A stretch of DNA of 64,000 nucleotides from Ruminococcus sp. (GTDB lineage Bacteria; Bacillota; Clostridia; Oscillospirales; Acutalibacteraceae): positions 1-64,000 of the forward strand of contig JAFTGL010000001.1 of NCBI GenBank assembly GCA_017457955.1. The letters run 5' to 3'. Every line of letters starts with the position of its first letter. Position 1 is the stretch's first letter. Made by a program: the position numbers and the translations under genes. A model generated the notes under the pieces. That model was not told the DNA's origin and searched no databases. It saw nothing but the letters and a program-made list of their open reading frames with translations. Positions 43,670 through 53,641 of the stretch are shown in pieces.

Positions 43670-44842
43670 ATGAACAAGGATTTTCATTACTACGCCACCT
43701 ACTGCGCCGCGTACCTTGCGGGCTATTCGCATGAAGAGAGCCTTGCGATCTGCTACAGCGCTCAGTTTGTCGACTGGTGCACCGTCACCTACCTCTCCAC
43801 GCTGAAAGCGCCGCGTTCCGCCGCGACGACCCAGCTGCAGCTCGAGATGATGGACGTCAAGATGAACGCCGTCGGCTTACAGGATATCACGCGTATCTGG
43901 GCGTCGTTCCATTTCCTGCCTTATGATCTTTATGCGCAGAAGCCGCATTGCTCCAAGCGCTATCTTAACAAATACCGTCTGATCTGCAAGCCGAACGGCG
44001 ATCTGCTGGTCGATACCGTCAAGCTGGCGAAGGATAAGAGCCTGCAGGCGGTCGGCGTCGCGATGCACGTCCTCGCAGATACATGGGCGCACAGCAACTT
44101 CGCGGGCACGCCGTCTCTGGTCATCAACAACACCGATCATTATTTTTATGAGCTGATCCCTGACGGCGACGGCTTCAGGGAGCGCCCCATCAAGTTCAGC
44201 CACAACCCCGGCGCGGGGGACGACATCGAGAAGGGCGTGTATGTCAACACCCTTTACCGCACTGAGGAAAACACTATCATGAACCTCGGTCACGGACGCG
44301 CGGGACACCTGCCCGACTACAGCTTCATCCGCTACAAGTACCTGCCCGCGTGGGGCGATTATGAGGAGGTCGTCAAGGACAACCCTTCGGACTATTATCA
44401 TGCCTTCTGCCAGATGGTCTGCGCGATGCGTTATCTGCGCGGAGAGCTGCCTGAGTTTGAAAAGGATACATATGATACGGAAAAGACCGCTCCCTGGGAG
44501 AAAGAGATCAAAGCGATCATCACAAAGCGTCAGCCCGATTCCTGCGGCGACTGGCGCGCGCTGGGCGAGAAGCTGTCGGGGCGGGCGATAGAGGACTTTG
44601 ACCTCGACAAATACCGTGACGAGTATCTCGCCGCCGATAAGGACGGAAAGGACGATACCTTCCTCGGCAGATTCATCCTCGCCGCGCTTTCTCAGAAAAG
44701 CATGGTCACGGGAAAGATCTTCCGCTCGGGCAACAAGCTCGCGGGCTATTCGGTCGATATGAAAAAGGGTTTTCGCGGGATCCGCGATTACCGCAAGCTG
44801 ATAAAAGAAACAAAGGGGGCGCAAAAGGATGACAGGCGGTAG
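43670..44842 (+). CDS. DUF6765-family protein
   Basis: 390 residues from ATG 43670 (RBS GAGGGG). Opening MNKDFHYYATYCAAYLAGYS and VDWCTVTYLSTL match DUF6765, with a histidine in AMHVLADTWAHSNFAGTP. The HxxxDxWAH pattern resembles metal-dependent phospholipase C/HD-like sites (inference). Function unknown. Soluble, no signal peptide. Confidence 0.75.
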   Translation: MNKDFHYYATYCAAYLAGYSHEESLAICYSAQFVDWCTVTYLSTLKAPRSAATTQLQLEMMDVKMNAVGLQDITRIWASFHFLPYDLYAQKPHCSKRYLNKYRLICKPNGDLLVDTVKLAKDKSLQAVGVAMHVLADTWAHSNFAGTPSLVINNTDHYFYELIPDGDGFRERPIKFSHNPGAGDDIEKGVYVNTLYRTEENTIMNLGHGRAGHLPDYSFIRYKYLPAWGDYEEVVKDNPSDYYHAFCQMVCAMRYLRGELPEFEKDTYDTEKTAPWEKEIKAIITKRQPDSCGDWRALGEKLSGRAIEDFDLDKYRDEYLAADKDGKDDTFLGRFILAALSQKSMVTGKIFRSGNKLAGYSVDMKKGFRGIRDYRKLIKETKGAQKDDRR

Positions 44843-45362
44843 ACGTGTGACGGATATTCTTGTCGGCGTGCTGACAATGCTGCTGGGATTTGCGCTGATC
44901 CTTTTCCCCAAACACGGTCTGTCGATCGTGGCAGGCATCCTCAGCATGACGATGATCGTTTACGGCGTCCGCATGCTGATCTATTACTGCTCCATGGCGC
45001 GCCATATGGTCGGCGGCAGGACGATGCTGTACATCGCCGTGATCGTGCTGGATCTGGGCGTGTTCGCGTGGACGCTGACGGATATCCCCAAGATCTATAT
45101 CGTCCTCTATCTGGCGGTAGTACACGCTTTCTCGGGAGTGATCGATATCATGCGCGGACTGGAAGCAAAGAAGTATAAGGCGCCGTCGTGGAGACTGAGC
45201 GCTCTATCCGGCGCGGTGAATCTCACCGTCGCGATATTGTGTATCGTTTTCCTCGGCTCAACCGATATGATCGTGTATATCTACAGCGCGGGACTGATCT
45301 ACTCCGCCGTGACCCGCATCATCACCGCGTTCCGCAAGACGGCGATCGTATATATCCAATAA
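44829..45362 (+). CDS. DUF308/HdeD-like membrane protein
   Basis: 177 residues with about six short membrane segments; pattern GVLTMLLGFALILFPKHGLS and GVIDIMRGLEAKKYK matches HdeD/DUF308. Overlaps the DUF6765 gene by 14 nt. Function not known in Gram-positives. Confidence 0.8.
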   Translation: MTGGRRVTDILVGVLTMLLGFALILFPKHGLSIVAGILSMTMIVYGVRMLIYYCSMARHMVGGRTMLYIAVIVLDLGVFAWTLTDIPKIYIVLYLAVVHAFSGVIDIMRGLEAKKYKAPSWRLSALSGAVNLTVAILCIVFLGSTDMIVYIYSAGLIYSAVTRIITAFRKTAIVYIQ

Positions 45363-45381
45363 ATACATAACGGAGAGAATT

Positions 45382-48300
45382 ATGCTGCGTTTTATCCTCG
45401 GCCGTTCCGGCTACGGAAAAAGTGAATATCTGCGCCGTCGGTTTGCCGACCTCGCTGGGGCGGGGGAGACCAAACTGCTGTTCCTCGTGCCCGATCAGAT
45501 CTCGTTCGAGACCGAAGCGGCGCTTCTGAACATGCTCGGACCCGCTTTGTCGCGCAACATTCTGGTGCTGGGCTTTTCGCGCTTGTGTGATTATGTCTTT
45601 GAAGCGACAGGCAACCGCTACGCGGCGTTTGCCGACGACGGCGTGCGCCATCTGATGATGAGCCTTGCGCTCGAGCAGGTGCGCGATCGGCTGACGGTGT
45701 TCGACAAGCGCTCCGACGCGTCCGATACGCGCGAGCTGATGCTCTCCGCGGTGAAGGAGTACAAGAAGTGCGCGATCTCTTCCGATACTCTGCGTAAAGC
45801 CGCAGAGGCCGTCGGCGACGATACCCTGCGCGGCAAGCTGAACGACACCGCGCTGGTGTACGACGCGTACAACGCCGTGATGGAGCGCAGTTACATGGAC
45901 CCGCTCGATTCGCTGACGAAGGTGTATGAGCTGCTGCTCGACAACAGACTGTTCGCGGGCTATACGATCGCGCTCGACGCGTTTTACGGCTTCACCTCAC
46001 AGGAGTACGATGTGGTAGAGCTGTTGATGGCAATGAGCGCCGAGACCTATGTCGCCCTGACCGACGACGGACGCGCTGACAGCGAAAGCCTGTTCTTTGT
46101 ACCGCGCCGAACCCGCGCGCGGCTGACGCGCTTTGCACGCGAGAACGGCATTGATATCGCGCCGATCGTGACGATGACAACGCCGTATCGCTTCGCAAAT
46201 GAGACGCTGATCACGCTCGAAGAAAACGCCTACCGCATGAACAAAGAGCCGTATCCCGAGGAAACGGACGCGGTGACGGTATACCGCGCGTCGGGTATCT
46301 ATGATGAATGTGACTTCGTCGCGCGTACCATCCGCGCTTTGACAGAGAAGGGTTACCGCTACCGTGATATCGCGGTCATTTCTCGCTCCGCGGAGCCGTA
46401 TATCGGCGTTCTCGACGCGTGTCTGGATAAATACGACATCCGGTACTTCATGGACAGACCGCAGGACATCGACGCCATGCCTATCGTCCGTCTGGTGACC
46501 TCAGCCTTTGAGATCGTCAACCGCGGTTTTCAGCGCGAGGATATCCTGACCCTGCTGAAAACGGGTCTGTGCTCCTACAGCGTTGAAGAGATCGCGGATT
46601 TTGAAAACTATCTCTTTGTATGGGACGTTGGCGGCAGGGGCTTTTACGACCCCTTCACCGCCCCGCCCGACGGCTTCTCCGATCAGATGACCGATGAGGA
46701 CAAAGAGAAGCTGGATCGGATCGAGACGCTTCGCGCCGATATCATCGGCAAGCTCAGACGCTTTGCGAAAGCGGTCAGGGATACCGAAGGCAGAGCGGTT
46801 TGCGCGGCGCTGATGAAGCTGCTGTACGATCTGAAGGTCGATGAAAATATCAACGCTTTATGCGATACATATGAGGATGACGGCGAGCAGGAGCTTGCTC
46901 AGGATCTGATCCGCAGCTGGAATGTGCTGTGCGAGATCCTCGACAAAACCGTCGCGGTCATCGGTGATTACGCGATCACGCCGAAGCGTTTTGCCGAACT
47001 GCTGCACACCAACTTCGCCGCGTCGCAGGTCAGCACCATTCCCCGCTCGATGGACGAGGTGGATATCGCGACCGCCGACCGTTCGCTGATCTCGGACAAG
47101 AAGATCGTATTCCTGATCGGCGTCTTAGAGGGCGAATTTCCGCATACTCCCGTGGAAGCGGGCGTGTTCACCGACAGCGAGCGTGTGCGTCTGAAAGATT
47201 CGTTTCATCTGCCGCTGTCCGACTCCATCGAAGAGCTGATCGCGACGGAGCGCTACTATGCCTATTCCGCGCTGACCGCCGCAAGCGATCAGCTTTATAT
47301 CAGCTTCTCTGCCGCCGATATGCGCGGCGAGATCCTGACCCCGTCCGACATGATCGGCGAGGTCGAGACGAGCTTGCCAAAGCTGAGTTTCATCAATTAT
47401 GATATGGTTCCGACAGAAGAACGCCTGCGCAGTAGACGCGCCGCGTTCGATTACCTCGTCAGCCGTTATCACAGCTGTTCTCCCGAGATCACTGCATTGA
47501 AAGCCTATTTCGGCACGGACGGCGAATACGGCGACAGGATCGCGTCGATCGAAGCGGCGCTGGACCGCCGTGCCCGCAGGATCAGCGATCTGAAGCTGAC
47601 GCGTGAGCTGTACGGCAAAGAAATGCGCCTGTCCTCGACCAAGATCGACGTCTATCACAAGTGCCCGTTCCGCTACTTCTGCGAGTATGGTCTGAAGATC
47701 CGTGAACGCCGCAAAGCCGCTGTCGACGCGCTGGAATACGGCACGCTCATGCACCATATCTTTGAGTGCTTTTTCAGCCGCTTTACGCGCGAAGAGTATG
47801 TCGATATGGACGAGACCGTGATCGCCGAGACTGTCTCCGAAATCCTTGACGAGTATATCGACACCCACTTCGGCGGGACAGAGGATAAGTCCGACCGCTT
47901 CTTATACCTGCTGTACCGTATCAAATCCACCGCGGCAAAGCTGGTGTACCATATGACGCGGGAGCTTTCTCAGAGCGATTTTACACCCGTTGATTTTGAA
48001 CTTGGCGTCGGTACGGACATCCCCGATTATACGGTGGAATTGCAGGACGGCTTGAAGCTGACCGTGCGCGGCAGTGTTGACCGTGTCGACCGCTGTGACG
48101 CCGACGGCGTCAGCTATATCCGCGTCATCGACTACAAGACAGGCACCAAAGAATTCAACATCAATGATATTCTGTACGGCTTGAACCTGCAGATGTTTAT
48201 ATACCTGTACGCGATCGAGCATAACGGCAAGGAGCGTTACGGTGAGATCACGCCTGCGGGCGTACTGTATATGCCCGCGGTGTCGCCTGTGATCCCTGCC

Positions 48301-48735
48301 GATCCCGATACGTCCGAGGCGAAGATCCGCGCCGAGGTGATGAAAAAATACGCGATGAAGGGCGTTGTCCTTGCGGACGCCGATGTGGTGGAACACATGG
48401 AGCACGACGGTAAGGGCGTCTATATCCCCGCAAAGCTCAAGGACGGCACCGTCAGCGCAAGTCCCGGCAGTATCGCGACTTTAGCCGAGCTTGGAGCTAT
48501 CTTCCGCCATATCAACGTATTGATGGCGCAGATGGCACAGTCGCTGTACGACGGCGACGTCGACGATCTGCCGCTGAAGGGAAAGAAGTATGACGGCTGT
48601 GCCTACTGTGTGTATCAGTCGGTATGCCTGCACACGGAGGACGATCCCTGCCGAGAGGCTGAGGATCGCTCTGCCGCCGAGGTATTTGAAGAATTGACGC
48701 GAGAGGGGGATGACCATGCCGAGAAACTGGACTGA
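45382..48735 (+). CDS. addB: ATP-dependent helicase/nuclease subunit B
   Basis: 1117 residues. N-terminal P-loop GRSGYGKSEYLRR; C-terminal RecB-like nuclease with VIDYKTGT, and an iron-sulfur cluster site made of the cysteine in CPFRYFC together with CAYCVYQSVC near the end. Works with AddA to process double-strand breaks. Ends inside the addA start region. Confidence 0.95.
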   Translation: MLRFILGRSGYGKSEYLRRRFADLAGAGETKLLFLVPDQISFETEAALLNMLGPALSRNILVLGFSRLCDYVFEATGNRYAAFADDGVRHLMMSLALEQVRDRLTVFDKRSDASDTRELMLSAVKEYKKCAISSDTLRKAAEAVGDDTLRGKLNDTALVYDAYNAVMERSYMDPLDSLTKVYELLLDNRLFAGYTIALDAFYGFTSQEYDVVELLMAMSAETYVALTDDGRADSESLFFVPRRTRARLTRFARENGIDIAPIVTMTTPYRFANETLITLEENAYRMNKEPYPEETDAVTVYRASGIYDECDFVARTIRALTEKGYRYRDIAVISRSAEPYIGVLDACLDKYDIRYFMDRPQDIDAMPIVRLVTSAFEIVNRGFQREDILTLLKTGLCSYSVEEIADFENYLFVWDVGGRGFYDPFTAPPDGFSDQMTDEDKEKLDRIETLRADIIGKLRRFAKAVRDTEGRAVCAALMKLLYDLKVDENINALCDTYEDDGEQELAQDLIRSWNVLCEILDKTVAVIGDYAITPKRFAELLHTNFAASQVSTIPRSMDEVDIATADRSLISDKKIVFLIGVLEGEFPHTPVEAGVFTDSERVRLKDSFHLPLSDSIEELIATERYYAYSALTAASDQLYISFSAADMRGEILTPSDMIGEVETSLPKLSFINYDMVPTEERLRSRRAAFDYLVSRYHSCSPEITALKAYFGTDGEYGDRIASIEAALDRRARRISDLKLTRELYGKEMRLSSTKIDVYHKCPFRYFCEYGLKIRERRKAAVDALEYGTLMHHIFECFFSRFTREEYVDMDETVIAETVSEILDEYIDTHFGGTEDKSDRFLYLLYRIKSTAAKLVYHMTRELSQSDFTPVDFELGVGTDIPDYTVELQDGLKLTVRGSVDRVDRCDADGVSYIRVIDYKTGTKEFNINDILYGLNLQMFIYLYAIEHNGKERYGEITPAGVLYMPAVSPVIPADPDTSEAKIRAEVMKKYAMKGVVLADADVVEHMEHDGKGVYIPAKLKDGTVSASPGSIATLAELGAIFRHINVLMAQMAQSLYDGDVDDLPLKGKKYDGCAYCVYQSVCLHTEDDPCREAEDRSAAEVFEELTREGDDHAEKLD

Positions 48736-51700
48736 GCACCAGCTTGACGCGATAACGGCGCGGGGCGGTTCGGTGATCGTATCCGCGGCGGCGGGCTCGG
48801 GCAAGACCGCCGTGCTTGTCGAGCGCGTCATCCGCCTGATCACCGACAGCGAAAGCGGCGTTGACGCCGACCGACTGCTGGTCGTGACCTATACCCGCAA
48901 AGCCGCCGCTGAGCTGAAAGGCAGGCTCAAAGAGGCGCTGACCGAATGTATTCGTCAGAACCCAACCGACCCGTTCCTGATCCGTCAGCAGTCGCTGTTG
49001 TCCAAAGCGAGTATCTGCACGGTCGACTCGTTCTGTATGTCGCTGTGCAAGGAGTACTTTTATCTTTTGGACATCGACCGCAATATCCGTATCGCGGATG
49101 CGGGCGAGCTGAGCGTCCTGCGCTCCGACGCGATGCGCCTGACGCTCGATACCCTCTATGCAGAGAAAGACCCCCGTTTCCATAATTTGGTGGAGACCTT
49201 TGCTTCCGCGCGGGACGACAGCCGTCTGGAGAACAATATCTTCCAGCTGTACGACTTCCTGCGCTCACATCCGTTCCCTGAAAAATGGCTCAGCGAGAAG
49301 CTGTCCTACTACACCGACTTCCGCGACGTTTCGGATACGGTATGGGGGAAGATCATCGCCGAGTATACGACCGAAGCGGTCGAGTATCTCGGACAGCTGT
49401 ACGAACGCGGCTGTGACGCGATCTCGCTCGACGATAAGCTGTATGAAAAGCTGTTCCCGCTGTTCGATACCTACCGCGTGTTTCTGGAACGCCTTAACGA
49501 CGCTGTGGAACAGAAGAGCTGGAACGCTGTTCGCGGCGTATTGCAGTCCTTTGAAGCGGGCAAGCTCCTAACGCCCAAGGGCTATAAGGATCATCCCTTG
49601 AAGATAGCCGCGGCGTCCGCGCGCGACGTTTTTAAAGATACCGTCAAGACCCTGCAAAAGCTCTATACGCAGGAAGAAGCGATGTGTCTCTACGACATTG
49701 AACGGCTCAAGGATTATGCCGAGCAGATCTTTCGCGCGGTCACCCTGTTCGGAGAGAATTACGCCATGCTGAAGAAGGAGCACGGCGTAGCGGATTATGC
49801 CGACATCGAGCACTGGGTGCTCTCGCTGATCGTCGACAGGGACAGTATGGAAAAGACCGCCGTCGCCGAGGAGATCTCTTCCCGCTTCGACTATATCATG
49901 GTCGACGAGTATCAGGACGCGAACGAGGTGCAGGACACCATCTTCAAGACCGTGTCCCGCGGCGAGACCAATCTGTTTGTCGTCGGCGACGTGAAGCAAA
50001 GTATCTACGGCTTTCGTCAGGCAATGCCGGAATTGTTCTTAAAAAGAAAAAACGAAGCCGCTTTATTTCAAAAAGAAAACGCGGAGTTTCCCGCAAAAAT
50101 AATTCTTGAAAAGAATTTCAGAAGCGACAGCGCCGTATTGTCGGCGGTCAACTTCTTTTTCACCAAACTGATGTCGCCCGCTGTCGGCGATATCGAATAC
50201 AACGAAGAAGAAAGGCTCGTCGCGGGCGCGGAGTACGCGCCGCAGAATGAGCCTGCCGTAGAGCTGAACATCATCGACAAAGAAGTTGTCGGCGAGGAGG
50301 ACGCCGCCATAGCCGAAGCGCGGTATATTGCCGAACGGATCTTACAAATGACGGCGGACGGCTATCCCGTGAAGGACGGCGACGGCTACCGTCCCGCGAC
50401 CTACAGCGATTTTGCGGTGCTGATGCGCAACCTGTCGAGCTACGGCGCGGTGTACCGCGAGGTGTTCGAGCAGTACGGCATCCATGCCCACAGCGAGAGC
50501 AGTGCGGGCTTCCTCGGCGCGAGGGAGATCATGCTGCTCACCAACTTCCTGAGGGTCATCAACAACCCCGCTCTGGACATCGAACTACTCAGCGTGGTGA
50601 TGAGCCCGATATTTGCCTTTGACGAGGACGATCTGGCGCGAATCCGTATCGGCTCGCGGAACAGCTCGCTCTACACGGCGATCACACTCGACGCGGAAAA
50701 CGGCAGTGAGAAGAGTCAGGCTTTCCTGAAAGAGCTGAGCTACTACCGCGGCTTATCGGTGACGCTGCCGCTGTATCGGCTGATCGCGGTGATTTTTGAG
50801 CGGTCGTCGTTCCTGTCGATCATTCCGGCGTCCGACAGCTCCGGCGGGGCGGTCAATAACCTGAGACTGCTTCTCGATTACGCCCGCGCCTTTGAACAGA
50901 ACACCCACCGCGGACTGTCCTCCTTCGTCAACTACCTTGACCGCCTGTTGGAGGACGGAACCGACCTGCCCTCTGCGGCGCGCGACAGCGGCGGCGACTT
51001 CGGCGTGGAGCTGATGACCGTCCATTCCTCGAAGGGTCTGGAGTTCCCGATCTGCTTCATCGCGAACACCGCCCGCAAATTCGTCTCCGACGCGTCAAAG
51101 CCCGTATTGCTCCATTCGCGTTACGGCTACGCGCAAAAGCTCTTTGATCCTGCCCTTTCCGCGAGCTTCAACACCATGCCGCGCACTGCGCTGGCGATGG
51201 AGATCAGCCGCGATGAAATGAGCGAGGAACTGCGTATTTTATACGTCGCGATGACGCGTGCAAAGCAGAAGCTGATCATGCTTGCAACGCCCTCGCGCGG
51301 CGCGGGGAGCTATATTTCCTCTGTCGCGAAAAAGCTCGCCGGTCAGCGCGATATCTCGCCCTTCGCGGTGCGCTCCGCAAATTCGCCTGCCGACTGGCTG
51401 ACGATGTGCGCGCTGCTTCATCCCGACGGTGAAGTATTGCGAAGCTATGCCGAGTCGGAAACCGACTTTGAGCCTGAGTCGGATTTCCGCTTCACCTGCC
51501 GCGTGATCGATACGCCCTTTGACAGCGGCGAAGATGCGGGTCAAAAAGCTGACTTTGAACTCCCCGACGGCGATCCTGCCGTACTGCAGGCGCTGAAACA
51601 GCACGCGGATTACCGCTATCCGTATGAGGGGCTGAACCGCCTGCCTGTGAAGGTCGCGGCGTCTGTTCTGGCGCATCAGCTGACCGAAAAAACTTATGAC

Positions 51701-52261
51701 CGCTATCTGAACCGCCCCGCTTTTCTGAGTCATGAAAAGCTCAATTCCGCCGAAAAAGGCACTGCCCTGCATACGTTCATGCAGTTTGCCGATTTCGCGG
51801 CGGCGAGAGCGGATATGGATGGTCAGTTGAAAAAGCTGACGGCAGACGGCTACCTGACCGAAGTACAGGCAGACAGCGTGGACAGGGAACGCGCGAAGCG
51901 CTTTATCGAAAGCTCCCTTGTTACACGCTGTCTCAAAGCGGATGAAGTCTATAAGGAATACCGCTTCAACGTGAAGATTCCTGCCCACATGGTGGACGAA
52001 GAGATGGAAGATGCCTTCCGCGAGGAAGAGATCATTCTGCAGGGCGCTGTTGACTTGGCGTTTGTCGAGGACGGCGAGCTGGTCATCGTGGATTATAAAA
52101 CTGACCGTGTGAAAAAGCCCGAGGTTCTCGCCGAGCGTTACGCAAAACAGTTGCTGCTGTACAAGGACGCGATGGAAGCGTGTCTCGGATTGCCCGTGAA
52201 GGAATGTCTGATCTATTCCATCTATCACAGCGCCGAGGTTGAGGTATATCGGAAATCCTAA
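48716..52261 (+). CDS. addA: ATP-dependent helicase/nuclease subunit A
   Basis: 1181 residues from ATG 48716 (GAGAGGGGG 6 nt upstream). UvrD-type helicase: VSAAAGSGKTAVLVERV, VDEYQDANEVQD, GDVKQSIYGFRQA, AMTRAKQKLIML; C-terminal nuclease motif VIVDYKTDR. Overlaps addB by 20 nt. An AT-rich patch at about 50030-50130 contains two TTCT-N5-AGAA dyads (50036, 50103) and departs from the gene's codon usage. Confidence 0.96.
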   Translation: MPRNWTEHQLDAITARGGSVIVSAAAGSGKTAVLVERVIRLITDSESGVDADRLLVVTYTRKAAAELKGRLKEALTECIRQNPTDPFLIRQQSLLSKASICTVDSFCMSLCKEYFYLLDIDRNIRIADAGELSVLRSDAMRLTLDTLYAEKDPRFHNLVETFASARDDSRLENNIFQLYDFLRSHPFPEKWLSEKLSYYTDFRDVSDTVWGKIIAEYTTEAVEYLGQLYERGCDAISLDDKLYEKLFPLFDTYRVFLERLNDAVEQKSWNAVRGVLQSFEAGKLLTPKGYKDHPLKIAAASARDVFKDTVKTLQKLYTQEEAMCLYDIERLKDYAEQIFRAVTLFGENYAMLKKEHGVADYADIEHWVLSLIVDRDSMEKTAVAEEISSRFDYIMVDEYQDANEVQDTIFKTVSRGETNLFVVGDVKQSIYGFRQAMPELFLKRKNEAALFQKENAEFPAKIILEKNFRSDSAVLSAVNFFFTKLMSPAVGDIEYNEEERLVAGAEYAPQNEPAVELNIIDKEVVGEEDAAIAEARYIAERILQMTADGYPVKDGDGYRPATYSDFAVLMRNLSSYGAVYREVFEQYGIHAHSESSAGFLGAREIMLLTNFLRVINNPALDIELLSVVMSPIFAFDEDDLARIRIGSRNSSLYTAITLDAENGSEKSQAFLKELSYYRGLSVTLPLYRLIAVIFERSSFLSIIPASDSSGGAVNNLRLLLDYARAFEQNTHRGLSSFVNYLDRLLEDGTDLPSAARDSGGDFGVELMTVHSSKGLEFPICFIANTARKFVSDASKPVLLHSRYGYAQKLFDPALSASFNTMPRTALAMEISRDEMSEELRILYVAMTRAKQKLIMLATPSRGAGSYISSVAKKLAGQRDISPFAVRSANSPADWLTMCALLHPDGEVLRSYAESETDFEPESDFRFTCRVIDTPFDSGEDAGQKADFELPDGDPAVLQALKQHADYRYPYEGLNRLPVKVAASVLAHQLTEKTYDRYLNRPAFLSHEKLNSAEKGTALHTFMQFADFAAARADMDGQLKKLTADGYLTEVQADSVDRERAKRFIESSLVTRCLKADEVYKEYRFNVKIPAHMVDEEMEDAFREEEIILQGAVDLAFVEDGELVIVDYKTDRVKKPEVLAERYAKQLLLYKDAMEACLGLPVKECLIYSIYHSAEVEVYRKS

Positions 52262-52294
52262 AGAGAATTGGACTTGACATGGAATAAATAGAAA

Positions 52295-52332
52295 AGTCAT
52301 TGCACGACGAACTCGAGCTGCAATGGCTTTTG
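52295..52332 (+). terminator. Terminator after addA
   Basis: AGTCATTGCA, 14-nt loop, TGCAATGGCT, then TTTGTTT; one G-T pair. Confidence 0.8.
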
Positions 52333-52338
52333 TTTATA

Positions 52339-52367
52339 TTGACAAACGAGCGACAGCGTGTTATAAT
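52339..52367 (+). promoter_or_regulatory. Consensus promoter for lipoprotein gene
   Basis: Perfect TTGACA, 17 nt, TATAAT. A stem-loop GTTAGC-TCAT-GCTAAC at 52375-52390 sits right at the expected start of transcription, as an operator or 5' mRNA hairpin. The leader is about 135 nt. Confidence 0.85.
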
Positions 52368-52508
52368 TAAACTGGTTAGCTCATGCTAACACTGCGGTTT
52401 TAAGATGGTGCTTTGATAGAACGAATTGTCATAGCTTTTGTTTTATATGCAACACTTTAATGGACTTTTTTACTATATTAGCAGACGATAAATGGAAAGC
52501 AAGGTTTT

Positions 52509-53438
52509 ATGAAAAGACGTATCGCATTTTTGCTTGTTTTGGTTTTGATAATGTCTATGGCGGCAGGCTGTACGCCGCCGGAGATTCTCTCTCCGACTGA
52601 GGCGGCAGCCGTAGCGGCAACGGAGAGAGAAAAACTTCCGTTCGATGAAACAGAGTGGGAGCACGTTGTCGACCAGTATGATGACGACATCGGTATCGGC
52701 GGCAGTGTGATCCCCGATTTATATGATTACTGCCTTGCTGCTATTGTGGCTAAGGTGACGGAGTGGACAGAGCACGGCTGTGAGGCTGAGGTAATAGTGC
52801 CGTACGAGGTGGATTATTACACAGACGTGCGGCAGGAACACTACTTTTTGCAGGAAATCTGCGGACGGCTCAAGGCGGGCGATACGGTATCGGTCAGCTT
52901 TGCGGACAGGAGCTTGATCGTTAATGGTGATCATCGTTATACGGCGTGGGAGCACGGCGTACCGAACGACGGTGATTTTCCCGCGGGTACGGTTGTGTCA
53001 CTCGGCGTAAGCAGGATAGAAGCCGATCATCAGATTATTTCGGATTTTATTGCCAATAACGGCTATGTAGGAGAAAATGATATCAGTGTGGCGCGGGTCG
53101 ATTTACAGGAGTGGAATATGGAGGACGGCTGGGGTGCGACGATGAAGCCGTTGTCCGAACTGCCGTACGCTGTCGTCAGGCTGAGAAGCTGGTCGGTCAA
53201 CAATCAACGTGTGTTCAGTTTTTCCTGCGATATCTTGGATAAGAGTGATAACCTTACATGGACTCCCCTCAGCGTAATCAATCAGGGTAATATTATGTAT
53301 GCCCTGCCCGAACAGGATATCGTTGGGTTCAACCCCCCGTCCCCGGACGATTTCCCCGAGGGCACGGTGTTGAAGATTTACTATGTAGAGGATACCCGAC
53401 AGCCGGTGTATATCGAACCGATAGAATGGAATGAATAA
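52509..53438 (+). CDS. Hypothetical lipoprotein
   Basis: 309 residues. Signal peptide with lipobox MAAGC near residue 21, then an acidic, aromatic-rich extracytoplasmic domain. No family recognised. Strong promoter, long leader and lack of partners suggest an independently regulated surface protein. Its TAA stop is the first edge of MITE copy 2. Confidence 0.8.
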   Translation: MKRRIAFLLVLVLIMSMAAGCTPPEILSPTEAAAVAATEREKLPFDETEWEHVVDQYDDDIGIGGSVIPDLYDYCLAAIVAKVTEWTEHGCEAEVIVPYEVDYYTDVRQEHYFLQEICGRLKAGDTVSVSFADRSLIVNGDHRYTAWEHGVPNDGDFPAGTVVSLGVSRIEADHQIISDFIANNGYVGENDISVARVDLQEWNMEDGWGATMKPLSELPYAVVRLRSWSVNNQRVFSFSCDILDKSDNLTWTPLSVINQGNIMYALPEQDIVGFNPPSPDDFPEGTVLKIYYVEDTRQPVYIEPIEWNE

Positions 53439-53592
53439 TACCAATCATTAATAACTTTTATCGTTTATGGGGCTGAATTCCGCATAGCTTTGTTGGATTC
53501 TTTGACATACGTCAGTATGCTTGCGTCATCTGCCGCGTTCTGTGAAATTTATCCTTCATATCTGATTAAATCTTTTTATTAAGGATTAGTAT
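53438..53592. mobile_element. 155-bp MITE-like element, copy 2
   Basis: Same ends as copy 1 (ATACCAATCATTAATAA at left, GGATTAGTAT at right) and shared internal blocks GCATAGCTTTGTTGG, TTGACATACGTCAGTATGC and ATCTGATTAAATCTTTTT. It lacks about 100 bp present in the middle of copy 1. Left end abuts the stop codon of the lipoprotein gene. Confidence 0.75.
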
Positions 53593-53599
53593 AAGCGAA

Positions 53600-53627
53600 G
53601 GCTCCCCGAAATTGGGGAGCCTATTTA
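53600..53627. terminator. Bidirectional terminator-like hairpin
   Basis: GGCTCCCC, loop GAAATT, GGGGAGCC, between convergent genes. T-run weak on + strand, A/T-rich on the other. Confidence 0.75.
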
Positions 53628-53641
53628 ATGTTTCTATATTT

